Positions 7,568 through 17,360 of a DNA stretch of 64,000 nucleotides are shown here, piece after piece. Made by a program: the position numbers and the translations under genes. Source of the stretch: Algoriphagus sp. Y33 (GTDB lineage Bacteria; Bacteroidota; Bacteroidia; Cytophagales; Cyclobacteriaceae). Location of the stretch: the NCBI RefSeq assembly GCF_014838715.1, contig NZ_CP061947.1:5570001-5634000 (forward strand). The letters run 5' to 3'. The notes under the pieces were generated by a model. It did no database searches. It was not told the DNA's origin and saw only the letters and a program-made list of their open reading frames with translations. How positions within the stretch are numbered: the stretch's first letter is position 1; each line of letters opens with the position of its first letter.

Positions 7568-10500
7568 ATGACAGAAGAACACAAAGAGAAGCATTCCAGG
7601 CATCCTCTGAGAAAGAAGGTTCTGAGATGGTTCATGTTTATTTTTCTGGCCATACTTTTTCTGGAATTCGTAGTCTACTTTGGTTCCAATCTGATGCTCT
7701 CCAACTGGGCAAGAAGAAAAATCAATGAAGCGGCAAAAGATGTTTATGTAGTTGACTTCAATAGAGTTAGATTGTCCTTGATACGCCGTGGAGTATTCAT
7801 GGATGGTATTGTGATGAAACCTAAAGGGGAACGAAAGCCTGACCAAAATCAGGCGTTGTTTGACCTGACTTTAGATCAACTGGCTCTCAAAAACCTATGG
7901 TATGACTTTTCAGAGAGAGTTTTATATGTAGGCAGATTGGAGTTTGACAATCCAAATATCAGCATGGATTTGCCCCCTAACGTAAATTCAGAGAGGGCAA
8001 ATGAAAGATATAGTAAAAGCTCTCCGATAAAAGCACTTGAGGATGAAGTTAAAAAGCTGGTTGACAAAACAAATTTCACGGGTGTTTTTATCAGTGAGAT
8101 GGAGATTGATCATGCCGATTTGTTCTTTTTGAATTTTTTAAGTCATAATTCTCTCAACGCGGAAAATACCAGGCTGTTAATAAAGGACATCAACTGGGCA
8201 ACGAAGGATGAATGGACGACTCCGTTCAATGCCAAAGGGTTTGAGTTTGATCTTGAGAATGTGAATTTTCCCCTCCCCGATGGTGTGCATTCCATCCGCT
8301 CTGAGAAGGTATATATAAGTTCCTTGGATAATGTGATTGATATAAATGGGTTTAACCTCAATTCGGATAAATCCATAGAAAGTAAGGCTTATTATGATGT
8401 TTACCTGAGTGAGTTGCGGGTTGGGAATGTCGATCTGAATGAAGCGTTTAGGACTTCGGATGTCAGAATTGATGAGATTATCCTAAACGATCCGGAATTT
8501 AGGGTACAGAATAATGATTCCTCTGAAAAAGACAGTACAGCCACAGGAGATCTAAATGAACTGATTGAAGGGATTCTTAAGTCATTTACAGTAAAGGAGT
8601 TGTCTGTGAATAATGGGAAATTCATCACACATAGCGTGACAGATACGCTCAAAAACCGAATTGATATCAACAAGCTTGATTTCAAGATGATCAATTTTTA
8701 TTTAGGGGAAGATAAATCCAAAAAGAAGGATCAGTTTTTCTATGGACAGGATGCTGCTATGGATATTGAAAAGGCTGACTTGTATCTGTCTGATAATGTC
8801 CATGTGATCTATGGAGACAGGGTGAGCGTATCGTCTTTCAAAGATGAAATTGTCATTGAGAATGTGCGTATGGAGCCCCGGGAAGACGCTTTGGATATTA
8901 CGCAGGCAGATCATATTATGCGTATCTCCCTGCCTAAAATGGTGCTGTCAAATACCAATTTGAAGCGGTTGTACAACGAGGGGGTTTTTACTATTGAAGA
9001 GATGGTGGTTCAATCCCCGAGAGTGGAGATCACAGAGCTCAGTCAGCGTGATGAAAATCTAAATGGCGTACCTGTAAAGGAGCTTCTGGAAGGTTATATG
9101 AATGAGGTTGCCATTGGGAAAATGGACCTTAAAGATGGGGAAGTGCAGATCAAGAATGAAAAGGGAGTGAGAAGCGATGACATAGGTTTTGAGAAATTCA
9201 GCCTATTACTTGAGAAAGTCTTTTTGCAACCCAATTCGAGCAACGATATGAGAAACCAGTTCCTTGCGGAGGAAATGGTGCTTAGTTTGGATAAGTACAG
9301 GTTGAAATTACGGGATAATCTCCACGAGTTTCTGGCCGATAAAGTCTTGATAGATTCCAAGCGTTCCCTAGTGGTGGTTAATAATTTCACCCTAAGGCCT
9401 GAGAAGCCGGACTCAATACAGGTAATTCTTGATTCTTATGGGAAGTCTGTGATTATGGATATATCCATCCCTGAGTTTCGTGTGGAGGGAATTGATTTGA
9501 TGTCTGCATATTTGAATGAAAAGTTGATGGTAAATCAAATTTTGATACCATCCCCTGTGGCAAATTTCACAAGATTTAGAAAGAAGAGCACAGGTGTAGC
9601 CGGGATACAGGTAGAATCATCCGGTGAAGTTCAAGACTTGCTTACATCCTATTTTTCTACAATACAGATTGACTCTATAAGCTTTAGCGATGGTCAGGTA
9701 CAGTACAAAAATTTCGCAGGCAAGAAGGATATTTCCCTAAGTGAGGATAGCTTATCATTAAATTTGAAAGGCTTTTATCTGGAGAAAGGATTGGCTAAGA
9801 GCCCCGGGAGGACGTTTTTCGCGGATGAGATCGATCTGATCCTTAGAAAATACGATTTCAACGTGGCTGGCGGGAACTATGAGGTGGATACAGATGGGCT
9901 CCGGTTTAATTCCAAGTCTAAAACGATTGAGATAGATAACCTTACATTAAGACCCAGTCCTTCAATCAAAAGCAAGATCGCGTTGTCGCTGAATCTTCCC
10001 AGCTTATCTCTAAAGGGTGTGGATATAGAATTATTCTTATTTGAAAATCAGTTGCAATTAGATATGCTTGCCGTTGATGGAAGTGATATTAAATTGGAGA
10101 TTAATAAGGATTATCAAAAAGAAGTCGTGGAAGAGAATGCCGGGCAAGGAGAGGCTAAAACCCTTCCAAAATCTATTGAGTTGGTTTCCATCAGAGCAAT
10201 AGAAGCTAAAAACTCGAAATTGAGTCTGAATTACAGGGTAGGGAGAGATGATTTTGAATCTATTCAGACTGATTTTGACCTGGGGATAACAGGCTTGAAT
10301 TTAGATTCTGCAGCAAATGCTCAAAAGGACATCGCTAGTTTATTTGACAAGATCAATCTAACGCTGAAGGATTTCTCATACACACTGCCTGATAGTATCC
10401 ATACCATAAGGTTCTCTGATCTATATGTGGATAATACGGCAGATGAAACTATATTTTCTAACTTTGAAATAGTCCCGAGCACTACATCGGGTAATCCGGG

Positions 10501-11923
10501 AGCTCCTATTTTTTCGGCAAGAATCGATGAATTGGGCGTGAGAAATAATACCATTCGGGAGATTCAATCCACGGGCGTGATTGACTTTACGCAGCTTAGA
10601 CTGATGAATCCCAAAATCGATATTTACCTCGATACGGTAAGCAAATCGCGGAATTCAAAACTAAAGGCAGATTCGTCAAGCACTAAGAATGGCGGATTGA
10701 TAGAATCTATTCTACTGCAGGATGTGCAGATCAGCAAGGGTAACATTGTCCTGCACAATAAAGAAACCGGCCCGATCCCAAGAATGGCATTCAGCAATGT
10801 TAGTGTTGGATTGGAGGATCTGAATCTGGATTTGATGAAAAAAAGTATTGGGGTAAGCCCACGGCTTCTTTTGGAAAGGGACTTGAGTCTATCGCTTACC
10901 AATTATCATATCTACACCAAAGACAGCCTTGGCAGATTAAGTATCGGAAAAATCAGATATCTGGATAATGCACTTATTTTGGATAGCGTGTATTACCGCC
11001 CTGTACTGGGGCGGTACGAGTCTTCGCGTACAAAAGGTTATCAAGACGATGTGTTGGATGCTTTTGTGGCTAGGATTAAACTGGAGGAAATAGACTTCGA
11101 AGCGTATTTTGGCAATAAGAACCTGAAGGCTCATGCACTAAGGCTTGAAGGTTTGAACTTGGATGTTTTCAGGGATAAGAGAATTCCGCTTAAAAAAGGA
11201 GTAGTCAAACCCATGCCTCAATATTTGATGGAGAATTCCCCATTTGATATGGAACTGGACTCGGTAGTAGTGAGTAATGGTATTATTCGATATCAAGAGT
11301 TTGGACCCAAGTCCTTGCTGCCTGGGTCTATTCGATTTGAAGATCTGAATGCTTTTATAGCTCCTTTTATGATGCGAAAAAGCAAGGATGAATTTCCGTT
11401 GAAATCTAGTTTATTGTATGCTACAGCTCAATTGATGGGAGATGGGGATGTTACGTTAGCAGCCGACATGCAGTTTGGATACCCTTATCCGATGGATGTG
11501 GACGTGGAGCTGGGAAAATTCGATCTGACCAAGTTGAACAGTATACTGACAAGGGGTTCCTTTATAAGGATTCTCGATGGGAAAGTAACCGATGGTAAAT
11601 GGGGTTTCAAAATGGATGATGACGCAGCAGTGGGTAAAATGAACTTTCGGTATGAGAATTTGAAAATAGAATTTGTGGATTCACTGACCCTTCAACGGGG
11701 CAGGGGAAAGCTTGGAGTGATGACTTTCTTGGCAAATATTATAACTAAGAAAAGCAACCCACGCAAGTTGTTTAATCGAAGGGTGGTATCTCAGGTTTAT
11801 TTTGAGCGGGATAAGTCCAAATTTATTTTTGGAGGATGGTGGAGAGCTACTTTTAGCGGATTAAGAGGAGCTGTAGGACTTGGCCAACCGGCGGTGCCTA
11901 AGAAGGAAGACGAAGAAGAATAA
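7568..11923 (+). CDS. Very large AsmA-like membrane-anchored protein
   Basis: This encodes 1451 residues with one N-terminal membrane segment (about residues 20-42, WFMFIFLAILFLEFVVYFG). A very long, mostly beta-strand-like body rich in alternating hydrophobic and Asp/Ser/Asn residues follows. It ends in a charged KKEDEEE tail. The layout fits AsmA/DUF748-type envelope proteins, where repeated beta segments form a groove thought to carry or shield lipids between membranes. Phrases of the type I-x-I-D-x-L-x-L-R-P recur (near residues 600, 790 and 1010), which suggests internal repeats. The C-terminal region (about residues 1300-1430, with LTKLNSILTRGSFIRILDG) is the most AsmA-like part. The gene stands alone between a tRNA-like gene and convergent rho. 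The assignment rests on architecture and is moderately secure; the substrate is unknown. Confidence 0.6.
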   Translation: MTEEHKEKHSRHPLRKKVLRWFMFIFLAILFLEFVVYFGSNLMLSNWARRKINEAAKDVYVVDFNRVRLSLIRRGVFMDGIVMKPKGERKPDQNQALFDLTLDQLALKNLWYDFSERVLYVGRLEFDNPNISMDLPPNVNSERANERYSKSSPIKALEDEVKKLVDKTNFTGVFISEMEIDHADLFFLNFLSHNSLNAENTRLLIKDINWATKDEWTTPFNAKGFEFDLENVNFPLPDGVHSIRSEKVYISSLDNVIDINGFNLNSDKSIESKAYYDVYLSELRVGNVDLNEAFRTSDVRIDEIILNDPEFRVQNNDSSEKDSTATGDLNELIEGILKSFTVKELSVNNGKFITHSVTDTLKNRIDINKLDFKMINFYLGEDKSKKKDQFFYGQDAAMDIEKADLYLSDNVHVIYGDRVSVSSFKDEIVIENVRMEPREDALDITQADHIMRISLPKMVLSNTNLKRLYNEGVFTIEEMVVQSPRVEITELSQRDENLNGVPVKELLEGYMNEVAIGKMDLKDGEVQIKNEKGVRSDDIGFEKFSLLLEKVFLQPNSSNDMRNQFLAEEMVLSLDKYRLKLRDNLHEFLADKVLIDSKRSLVVVNNFTLRPEKPDSIQVILDSYGKSVIMDISIPEFRVEGIDLMSAYLNEKLMVNQILIPSPVANFTRFRKKSTGVAGIQVESSGEVQDLLTSYFSTIQIDSISFSDGQVQYKNFAGKKDISLSEDSLSLNLKGFYLEKGLAKSPGRTFFADEIDLILRKYDFNVAGGNYEVDTDGLRFNSKSKTIEIDNLTLRPSPSIKSKIALSLNLPSLSLKGVDIELFLFENQLQLDMLAVDGSDIKLEINKDYQKEVVEENAGQGEAKTLPKSIELVSIRAIEAKNSKLSLNYRVGRDDFESIQTDFDLGITGLNLDSAANAQKDIASLFDKINLTLKDFSYTLPDSIHTIRFSDLYVDNTADETIFSNFEIVPSTTSGNPGAPIFSARIDELGVRNNTIREIQSTGVIDFTQLRLMNPKIDIYLDTVSKSRNSKLKADSSSTKNGGLIESILLQDVQISKGNIVLHNKETGPIPRMAFSNVSVGLEDLNLDLMKKSIGVSPRLLLERDLSLSLTNYHIYTKDSLGRLSIGKIRYLDNALILDSVYYRPVLGRYESSRTKGYQDDVLDAFVARIKLEEIDFEAYFGNKNLKAHALRLEGLNLDVFRDKRIPLKKGVVKPMPQYLMENSPFDMELDSVVVSNGIIRYQEFGPKSLLPGSIRFEDLNAFIAPFMMRKSKDEFPLKSSLLYATAQLMGDGDVTLAADMQFGYPYPMDVDVELGKFDLTKLNSILTRGSFIRILDGKVTDGKWGFKMDDDAAVGKMNFRYENLKIEFVDSLTLQRGRGKLGVMTFLANIITKKSNPRKLFNRRVVSQVYFERDKSKFIFGGWWRATFSGLRGAVGLGQPAVPKKEDEEE

Positions 11924-11974
11924 TATGAAATATGTATATCCCCAATGATACCAGTAGCCGTATTTTCCTTGCCT

Positions 11975-12000
11975 TACTGGCAGGAAGACCCCTGCCAGTA
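11975..12000. repeat. Perfect 10-bp inverted repeat
   Basis: TACTGGCAGG (11975-11984) and CCTGCCAGTA (11991-12000) pair around the loop AAGACC. It lies 50 bases past the AsmA-like stop codon. With no T tract it could be a degenerate terminator or a palindromic intergenic repeat. Confidence 0.6.
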
Positions 12001-12171
12001 TGTTGAGGGCGGGCATGACGGGTGATCCGCCACAGCGAGGCAGCCTCAATGCTAGAGTTTACCAAATCCTATATTGCTTTTATTTCCTTAATGGCAGAAA
12101 ACAGGATATATAGAATTGAAATATAAAAAACCGAATTTGTTAAGATCTGGCTTGGATTTTTGCTAAAAACG

Positions 12172-12204
12172 AAAAAAGCCCTTGATCTAAAAAGTCAAGG
12201 GCTT
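12172..12204 (-). terminator. Intrinsic terminator after rho
   Basis: AAGCCCTTGA (12176-12185) and TCAAGGGCTT (12195-12204) form a 10-bp stem. Read on the minus strand it is followed by a T tract, so it terminates rho, whose stop codon is 22 bases upstream. Confidence 0.85.
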
Positions 12205-12225
12205 CCTTATAAATGAAATGGAGGG

Positions 12226-14031
12226 TTATCCATTCATGCTGATTAAGAACTCGGCATTGTCACGCGTTCCTTTCATTCGCTGCAGTAAGAATTCCATAGA
12301 CTCTTGAGAGTTCATGTCACTCATCAGCTTACGAAGGATCCACACACGCTGCATTTCTTCTTTGTCCATGAGAAGATCCTCACGACGGGTGCCTGAGTTA
12401 AGTACATCGATGGATGGGTAGATTCTTCTATTGGCAAGCTTACGGTCCAGGGCAAGTTCCATATTGCCTGTTCCTTTGAATTCTTCAAAGATCACCTCAT
12501 CCATTTTGGAGCCTGTCTCCACCAATGCAGTAGCAATGATAGTCAGTGAACCACCGTTCTCTACGTTTCGTGCTGCTCCGAAGAAACGCTTCGGCTTGTG
12601 GAGCGCATTGGCATCCACACCACCGGAAAGGATTTTTCCCGAGCTTGGTACTACTGTATTATGTGCTCTGGCAAGTCTGGTAATGGAATCCAACAGGATA
12701 ACCACATCATGGCCTACTTCTACCATACGCTTGGCTTTTTCCAATACGATATTTGATACTTTTACATGCCTGTCAGCTGTCTCGTCAAATGTGGAGGAGA
12801 TCACCTCTGCATTTACTGATCGAGCCATATCGGTCACTTCCTCAGGCCGCTCATCGATCAGCAAGATCATTAAGTGGACTTCGGGATGATTTTTTGTAAT
12901 AGCATTTGCGATCTGCTGTAGCAAAACAGTTTTTCCTGTTTTGGGTTGGGCTACGATCATGCCTCTTTGTCCTTTTCCGATAGGAGCAAATAGATCCACT
13001 ACCCGTGTGGAGAATTTATCACCGGTGGTAGATAAGTTTAATCTTTCTTCCGGGAAAAGGGGAGTCAGGTATTCAAAGGGAACACGGTCTCTGATCTCAT
13101 CCGTGGTCTTGCCGTTTACAGTGGCGATTTTCAGGAGGGCAAAGTATTTCTCACCTTCTTTTGGTGGGCGGATTGATCCTTTGATATGGTCGCCGGTTTT
13201 CAAACCAAAAAGTTTTACCTGGCTTGGCGATACGTAGATATCGTCAGGGGAAGCAAGGTAGTTGTAATCCAATGAACGAAGGAATCCGTAGCCTTCCTGC
13301 ATCATTTCCAAAACGCCCTCATTGTCTATCACTCCATCAAATTCCCTAGGATTCACTCCCGGGCGTCTGCGGTTTGAATGAGGCACTGTTTCGGCTGTAG
13401 GAGCCATTACTTCATCGGGCGATTTGAAATTTCTTCTTTTCGGAAGTTCGATTTCCTGTTCAGACTTAACTTGTGCAGGTTTAGTGATAGGTGCGGATTT
13501 TCCTTCTTTGACTTCCGGTGATGCCGTAGTTTCTACTTCTTCCACAGCTTTACGCCTAGGTCTAAAAGTTTTTGGTTCTTCAGTGTTTGACTCAGGCTGA
13601 GGGAGTGGTTTTCTTTCCGGGCGTTCCGGCTGCGCTTCTTTTTTAGCTTTCCAGTCAGACTTAGTGTCACTGTTCTTAGGTTCCGGTGCGTTTTTCTGCT
13701 CTTGGGATGGCGTTTCCTCTGACTTTGGAATTGCCGTTACGTTTTGTCTTTTGAACTTCGGCTTGTATTCCGGTTCTTCGGAGGGTTTGGGTGCAGCTGC
13801 AGCAGCGGGCTTTGGTCCTTCTGCAGGTATTTCAGGTGCTTTAGCTGGCTCTACGGCGGTCGAAGGCTTCTTTTTGGGTAAAGCTTGCTCCGGGGTGATG
13901 GCTTGTTGGTCAAGGATAGCATAGACGAGTTCGTCTTTCTTTAGAGATTTGCGGTTTTTGACACCTAGCTCCTCAGCGATTTCCTTCAGTTCAGATAGTA
14001 ATCTGACTCTGAGTTCTTCTATGTTGTACAT
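12226..14031 (-). CDS. rho: Transcription termination factor Rho
   Basis: Rho is the hexameric RNA helicase that ends transcription of untranslated RNA. The start at 14031 ([11 protein letters not shown]) gives the standard Rho N-terminal helical domain. The longer frame to 14124 adds 31 residues without family character and is rejected. The 601-residue protein has Rho_N at about 1-45 and a long low-complexity P/E/K/A-rich insert at about 48-225. The primary RNA-binding cold-shock-like domain lies at about 235-310 (GYGFLRS). The ATPase core has Walker A AQPKTGKT at about 361-368. The insert makes it far longer than the roughly 419 residues of E. coli Rho. Such inserts are known in Bacteroidota and Actinobacteria, where they bind RNA or promote condensation; this is inferred here. 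Confidence 0.97.
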   Translation of the reverse strand: MYNIEELRVRLLSELKEIAEELGVKNRKSLKKDELVYAILDQQAITPEQALPKKKPSTAVEPAKAPEIPAEGPKPAAAAAPKPSEEPEYKPKFKRQNVTAIPKSEETPSQEQKNAPEPKNSDTKSDWKAKKEAQPERPERKPLPQPESNTEEPKTFRPRRKAVEEVETTASPEVKEGKSAPITKPAQVKSEQEIELPKRRNFKSPDEVMAPTAETVPHSNRRRPGVNPREFDGVIDNEGVLEMMQEGYGFLRSLDYNYLASPDDIYVSPSQVKLFGLKTGDHIKGSIRPPKEGEKYFALLKIATVNGKTTDEIRDRVPFEYLTPLFPEERLNLSTTGDKFSTRVVDLFAPIGKGQRGMIVAQPKTGKTVLLQQIANAITKNHPEVHLMILLIDERPEEVTDMARSVNAEVISSTFDETADRHVKVSNIVLEKAKRMVEVGHDVVILLDSITRLARAHNTVVPSSGKILSGGVDANALHKPKRFFGAARNVENGGSLTIIATALVETGSKMDEVIFEEFKGTGNMELALDRKLANRRIYPSIDVLNSGTRREDLLMDKEEMQRVWILRKLMSDMNSQESMEFLLQRMKGTRDNAEFLISMNG

Positions 14032-14238
14032 AAAGAGGGGATGAAATAAATAAAATGTAGTAAATGCGGTATTTGAGATCGTGGATGATTTTCTGAGCAA
14101 AAAAGATCTGCAGGAAATACTCAAGCCAAAAGTGGGCTGGCTTGTTCATTCACGGTGATGTCACAATATTAACTTATGAGTTTGTATTTAGCAAGTAATT
14201 ATTTGGGATTAACCTTTATTTCAGTGATATAGTTGAGA

Positions 14239-14928
14239 TTAGCTGTTTAATTGTCTCAAAATCTCCAAAGACTTCCAGTTTCCGGGATTATCCAAGTGCT
14301 GACTATAGAAGTCAAGCAGGTGATCTAAAAGCTTCTGACGGAGTGATTTGCTTATTCTGGTTTCATTGGAAAAAGAGTCATTCATCAGTGCTGTTAAATA
14401 AATTTCAGCTTGGGTTAGCTCAGAGTGAGAAAATGGTTGTGACCGGCTTTCTGACAAAAATCCAAGAGCTTCTTCCGGTGCAAAGCCCAAAAATTTTGCT
14501 TTTTCGATAAGGAAAATCAACGGAAACTGTCCCAAGCGAGCATCCTTGCTATCCAATCTTATGACGCATTCTCTGAGAAAATCAAAAAGTAATTCATTCT
14601 GATAATTTTCATAGATAGACTTACTGATCACTTCGGTAAGAAAAAGCGCAATTCCTGTCCTACTAAAATCAAACGGTATCAACTGGTTCGCTCTATGCAG
14701 CCGGGCCTCGGAGATTCGCTGCAAACCACCACTGTCTTTGTCGTAGACTACCAGTTCCAATAGGGTGAGCGGTTGGTACAAAGCTATTTTTGATTTGCTG
14801 CCCTGAGATCTTACACCGTTCACCAAGTAGGACTTAAGTCCGAGTTCCCGCGTAAATATCTTCACGATAATACTCGTTTCTTTATATCTAATGGAGCTGA
14901 GAACTATCCCTTGGGTCTTTTTGAGCAT
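14239..14928 (-). CDS. recO: DNA repair protein RecO
   Basis: RecO works with RecR and RecF to load RecA on SSB-coated single-stranded DNA and to anneal strands. The 229-residue protein has the typical N-terminal OB fold (TQGIVLSSIRYKETSIIVKI, then GLKSYLVNGVR) and a helical C-terminal domain. The zinc-binding cysteines present in some RecO proteins are absent, as is usual for Bacteroidota members. It lies 207 bases upstream of rho on the same strand and may be independently transcribed. Confidence 0.9.
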   Translation of the reverse strand: MLKKTQGIVLSSIRYKETSIIVKIFTRELGLKSYLVNGVRSQGSKSKIALYQPLTLLELVVYDKDSGGLQRISEARLHRANQLIPFDFSRTGIALFLTEVISKSIYENYQNELLFDFLRECVIRLDSKDARLGQFPLIFLIEKAKFLGFAPEEALGFLSESRSQPFSHSELTQAEIYLTALMNDSFSNETRISKSLRQKLLDHLLDFYSQHLDNPGNWKSLEILRQLNS

Positions 14929-15145
14929 CCTTTCATCTTTCCCGCAGATTTACGTAGAAAAGTGCGCAAATCTCTGCGGATTCTAAGTAATACAATCCTA
15001 TAATTTATCCAGTTTGTGAAGTCTTATTCAAATGGGCTTCTGGAGACATCTACTTGGCCAAAGCGTACACGGCCTGTTAACAGAGAACACGACTCTAAGT
15101 TGGTCTGTTTTTCTTAGATTCCCACATCGGACATTTCACATCCGA

Positions 15146-15730
15146 CTACTTTTTATCTTCATAAAAACACCTTCTACATCTCGCCTCATAGCTTTCCTTT
15201 TCTCCCAGAACCACTTTCTCCTTAGCATCGGATAGTCGAAATGAGAATGCTGCCAATCCCCCGCATTTCATGCAAATGGCATTTACCTTGGTGACATATT
15301 CTGCTATGGCCATAAGTTTTGGCATGGGCTCAAAGGGATTGCCTTCAAAATCCATGTCAAGTCCGGCAAGGATTACACGCTTACCCTGATTGGCAAGTTT
15401 TTGAGCTACCGGTACAATCTGTTCATCAAAAAACTGCACTTCATCTATCCCCACTACATCACAATCCCCGCTCAGTAACAAGATGTCGTTGGCGAAATTT
15501 ACCGGTGTGGAGCGGATGGAGTTGTCATTGTGAGAAACCACATCATTCTCATCGTAACGCTTATCGATTGCAGGTTTGAATATTTCGACCTTTTGCTTTG
15601 CAATACGGGCACGGTTCAGACGACGGATCAACTCTTCAGTTTTACCGGAAAACATGGATCCACAAATCACTTCGATCTGACCTTTGTTCCCTGAAGATTT
15701 CAGCTTTCCAATGGAAGGTTCTATAAACAT
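15146..15730 (-). CDS. tdk: Thymidine kinase
   Basis: Thymidine kinase phosphorylates thymidine to dTMP in the pyrimidine salvage pathway. The 194-residue protein is of the bacterial type II class. It shows P-loop GSMFSGKT at residues 24-31, the Walker B-like [12 protein letters not shown] near residue 90, the catalytic Glu within that block, and the lasso region with paired cysteines (CMKCGG and CRRCFYE) that bind a structural zinc. The first 15 or so residues are an extension before the usual [12 protein letters not shown] core. The downstream ferredoxin-like gene on the same strand is only 8 bases upstream of its start, so the two are probably cotranscribed. Confidence 0.96.
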   Translation of the reverse strand: MFIEPSIGKLKSSGNKGQIEVICGSMFSGKTEELIRRLNRARIAKQKVEIFKPAIDKRYDENDVVSHNDNSIRSTPVNFANDILLLSGDCDVVGIDEVQFFDEQIVPVAQKLANQGKRVILAGLDMDFEGNPFEPMPKLMAIAEYVTKVNAICMKCGGLAAFSFRLSDAKEKVVLGEKESYEARCRRCFYEDKK

Positions 15731-15738
15731 GACTGATG

Positions 15739-16065
15739 CTATTCGCTATACTTTATATGTGGAAACTTATTGAATTCGCCCACCCTGACGACAATCTCAC
15801 CTGTGCGGAGTTCCGCCTGACAAGCCAACCTTTCTCCAACCTTCAACCGGCCTTGATGTAGAAAATCAAGCTCAGACTTGGTAGGAGGGGAGAGATGCTC
15901 TTCACCGGATTTTAGGATGATTTTACAAGTAGTACATCTGCCCTTTTTCCCGCAGGCATGCATCCAATCTATACCGTTTTCATGAATAATTTCGATAACT
16001 TTACGATGAAAGCTAATGGAATCGATCCTCAGATTAAATAGATTCTCTATAACGATTTGAGGCAT
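15739..16065 (-). CDS. Adrenodoxin-type 2Fe-2S ferredoxin
   Basis: This is a small electron carrier. Counting from the ATG at 16065 ([10 protein letters not shown]), it has 108 residues with cysteines C38, C44, C47 and C82. That gives C-x5-C-x2-C plus a distant fourth cysteine, the ligand spacing of the adrenodoxin/Isc Fdx class rather than plant-type C-x4-C. The frame is open to 16092, but that extension overlaps the divergent gene's start region and adds nothing family-like. Its redox partner is not visible nearby. It sits 8 bases upstream of tdk and probably shares its transcript, a pairing with no obvious functional logic. Confidence 0.85.
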   Translation of the reverse strand: MPQIVIENLFNLRIDSISFHRKVIEIIHENGIDWMHACGKKGRCTTCKIILKSGEEHLSPPTKSELDFLHQGRLKVGERLACQAELRTGEIVVRVGEFNKFPHIKYSE

Positions 16066-16098
16066 TTGTTCGTTGACTTTTGTAAACACCACTCTTCA

Positions 16099-17211
16099 AT
16101 GACAACTCAAATTAACAGCAATTATTTAGAAAAATACGCCGAAGACTATGCCGCAATTGTCTGTGGGCAATTTTTCTCCACCAAACAATACATGACTGGG
16201 CAGGATATCGTACAGTTGACCAATAGTACCCAGGTGAATTTTTTTATTATCAAAAGACTGTTTGAACTGTGGCAAGAAGAGCTGGCGAAGCTCAAAAGCA
16301 GCCCATATTTTGATTACAGGGACATTACGGTGCATGAGGCGTTGACTGAGTTTATGAACGTGCTTTCCAGAAGAATCAAAATTGAAAAAGAGCAATTGCA
16401 GCCGCTACTGTCTACAGCTGTGCAACAGGCTGTTCAGCTTGCGACTGATCCGGTTACCTTTTACCAAAATGAGATTTCTAAAGCTCCGGTGGGGCAAATC
16501 AACGAATTTCTGAAGGAAAACAAGAAGTACTACAAATGGCATGACCAAGTGGTTTCATTCCTAATAGATAAGGCTGGGTTTGGGCATGATAAGAGTGCAT
16601 ATCTGCGTGCAGTGGCCGCCAATTATCAGGTGATAAAGGAGTCTTTGGAATCGGTGAATTTACTGCTGGCTACATTTGGAGACGTAAAGCCATTTGACCT
16701 GGATGCCTATTTGGTTCAGGAATCCATAGATCCCCCCGCTGCCCCGACTTCTGGGCTAAGTAAAGAAGAAGAATCTAAAAGTTCCTTTTTCGATCAGGTA
16801 GAAATAGAGACCTCAGACATTAAGCATGTAGAACCTGGGCGGATGAAGATAGAGGAACCTGAGGCGATTAGGCCAGTTCAGGCCACCTATACTAACGGGA
16901 CTGTGGGGACACTAGACCCTTATAATTTGAGAGCTAAATTTGAAACCCTCTCTTATAAAGGAATGAAAGGGATCATGGGCGAGCTGGCAGAAAGTCTTGC
17001 CATCAATCAGCGCTTTATGTTTACCAAAGTGCTTTTTGACGGAAATGCTGATTTGCTCAAGCATGCGCTTAAATCAATAGATAAGTGTAACTCATTTGAT
17101 GAGGCTATAGGCTTGGTAAATTCGCGTTATGCTTCGGAGCTGCGATGGGAATCAGATGCGGAACCCGTGCAGGAATTTCTCTTGCTGGTTTATAGAAAAT
17201 TCGAAGTGTAA
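16099..17211 (+). CDS. Conserved protein of unknown function
   Basis: This protein of 370 residues is one I can place only as a type recurring in Cytophagales and relatives. The start at 16099 (MTTQINSNYLEKY) is preferred to 16057, because the earlier codons lie across the divergent ferredoxin start. It has no signal peptide or membrane segment, so it should be cytoplasmic. The N-terminal half (about 1-200) is predicted to be helical. The middle (about 210-280) is a Ser/Glu/Pro-rich linker. A C-terminal helical domain of about 70 residues contains NQRFMFTKVLFDGNADLLKHA and a closing WESDAEPVQEFLLLVYRKF. The similar phrase F-x-x-x-L-F-D-G-[ND]-x-x recurs in uncharacterised Bacteroidota proteins. 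It is followed by a good terminator. No function is proposed. Confidence 0.75.
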   Translation: MTTQINSNYLEKYAEDYAAIVCGQFFSTKQYMTGQDIVQLTNSTQVNFFIIKRLFELWQEELAKLKSSPYFDYRDITVHEALTEFMNVLSRRIKIEKEQLQPLLSTAVQQAVQLATDPVTFYQNEISKAPVGQINEFLKENKKYYKWHDQVVSFLIDKAGFGHDKSAYLRAVAANYQVIKESLESVNLLLATFGDVKPFDLDAYLVQESIDPPAAPTSGLSKEEESKSSFFDQVEIETSDIKHVEPGRMKIEEPEAIRPVQATYTNGTVGTLDPYNLRAKFETLSYKGMKGIMGELAESLAINQRFMFTKVLFDGNADLLKHALKSIDKCNSFDEAIGLVNSRYASELRWESDAEPVQEFLLLVYRKFEV

Positions 17212-17233
17212 TATCATGCTATCGGGGAATTGC

Positions 17234-17259
17234 AAAGAGCTGATTTCTAGCTCTTTTTT
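17234..17259 (+). terminator. Intrinsic terminator after the conserved protein gene
   Basis: AAAGAGCT (17234-17241) and AGCTCTTT (17249-17256) pair around GATTTCT and run into T residues, about 25 bases past the stop codon. Confidence 0.75.
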
Positions 17260-17333
17260 CTTTTTAAACAATCAAATCTCCTTAATTTATAGGAATTGCT
17301 TAATTGACAGATTATCTTGTTTTTACATGTCGA

Positions 17334-17341
17334 TAATTTTG
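17334..17341 (+). promoter_or_regulatory. Candidate -7 promoter box for the PycTM-like/HD operon
   Basis: TAATTTTG matches TAnnTTTG and lies 19 bases before the ATG at 17361, directly after the upstream terminator. A TTG at 17317-17319 is only 14 bases away, closer than the usual 19-21, so the -33 element is uncertain. Confidence 0.4.
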
Positions 17342-17360
17342 AATAAGCATTTTTCACCCA

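Larger units (their letters stand above)
11924..12225. other. Intergenic region between AsmA-like gene and rho
   Basis: No gene is seen. It contains the inverted repeat at 11975-12000 and the rho terminator at 12172-12204. Around 12005-12050 there is GC-rich sequence reminiscent of an intergenic repeat, but no second copy in this window supports that. Confidence 0.5.

Noticed and set aside
14032..14124. N-terminal extension of Rho by 31 residues
   Set aside because: The added residues lack family character, and MYNIEELR at 14031 matches the normal Rho start.
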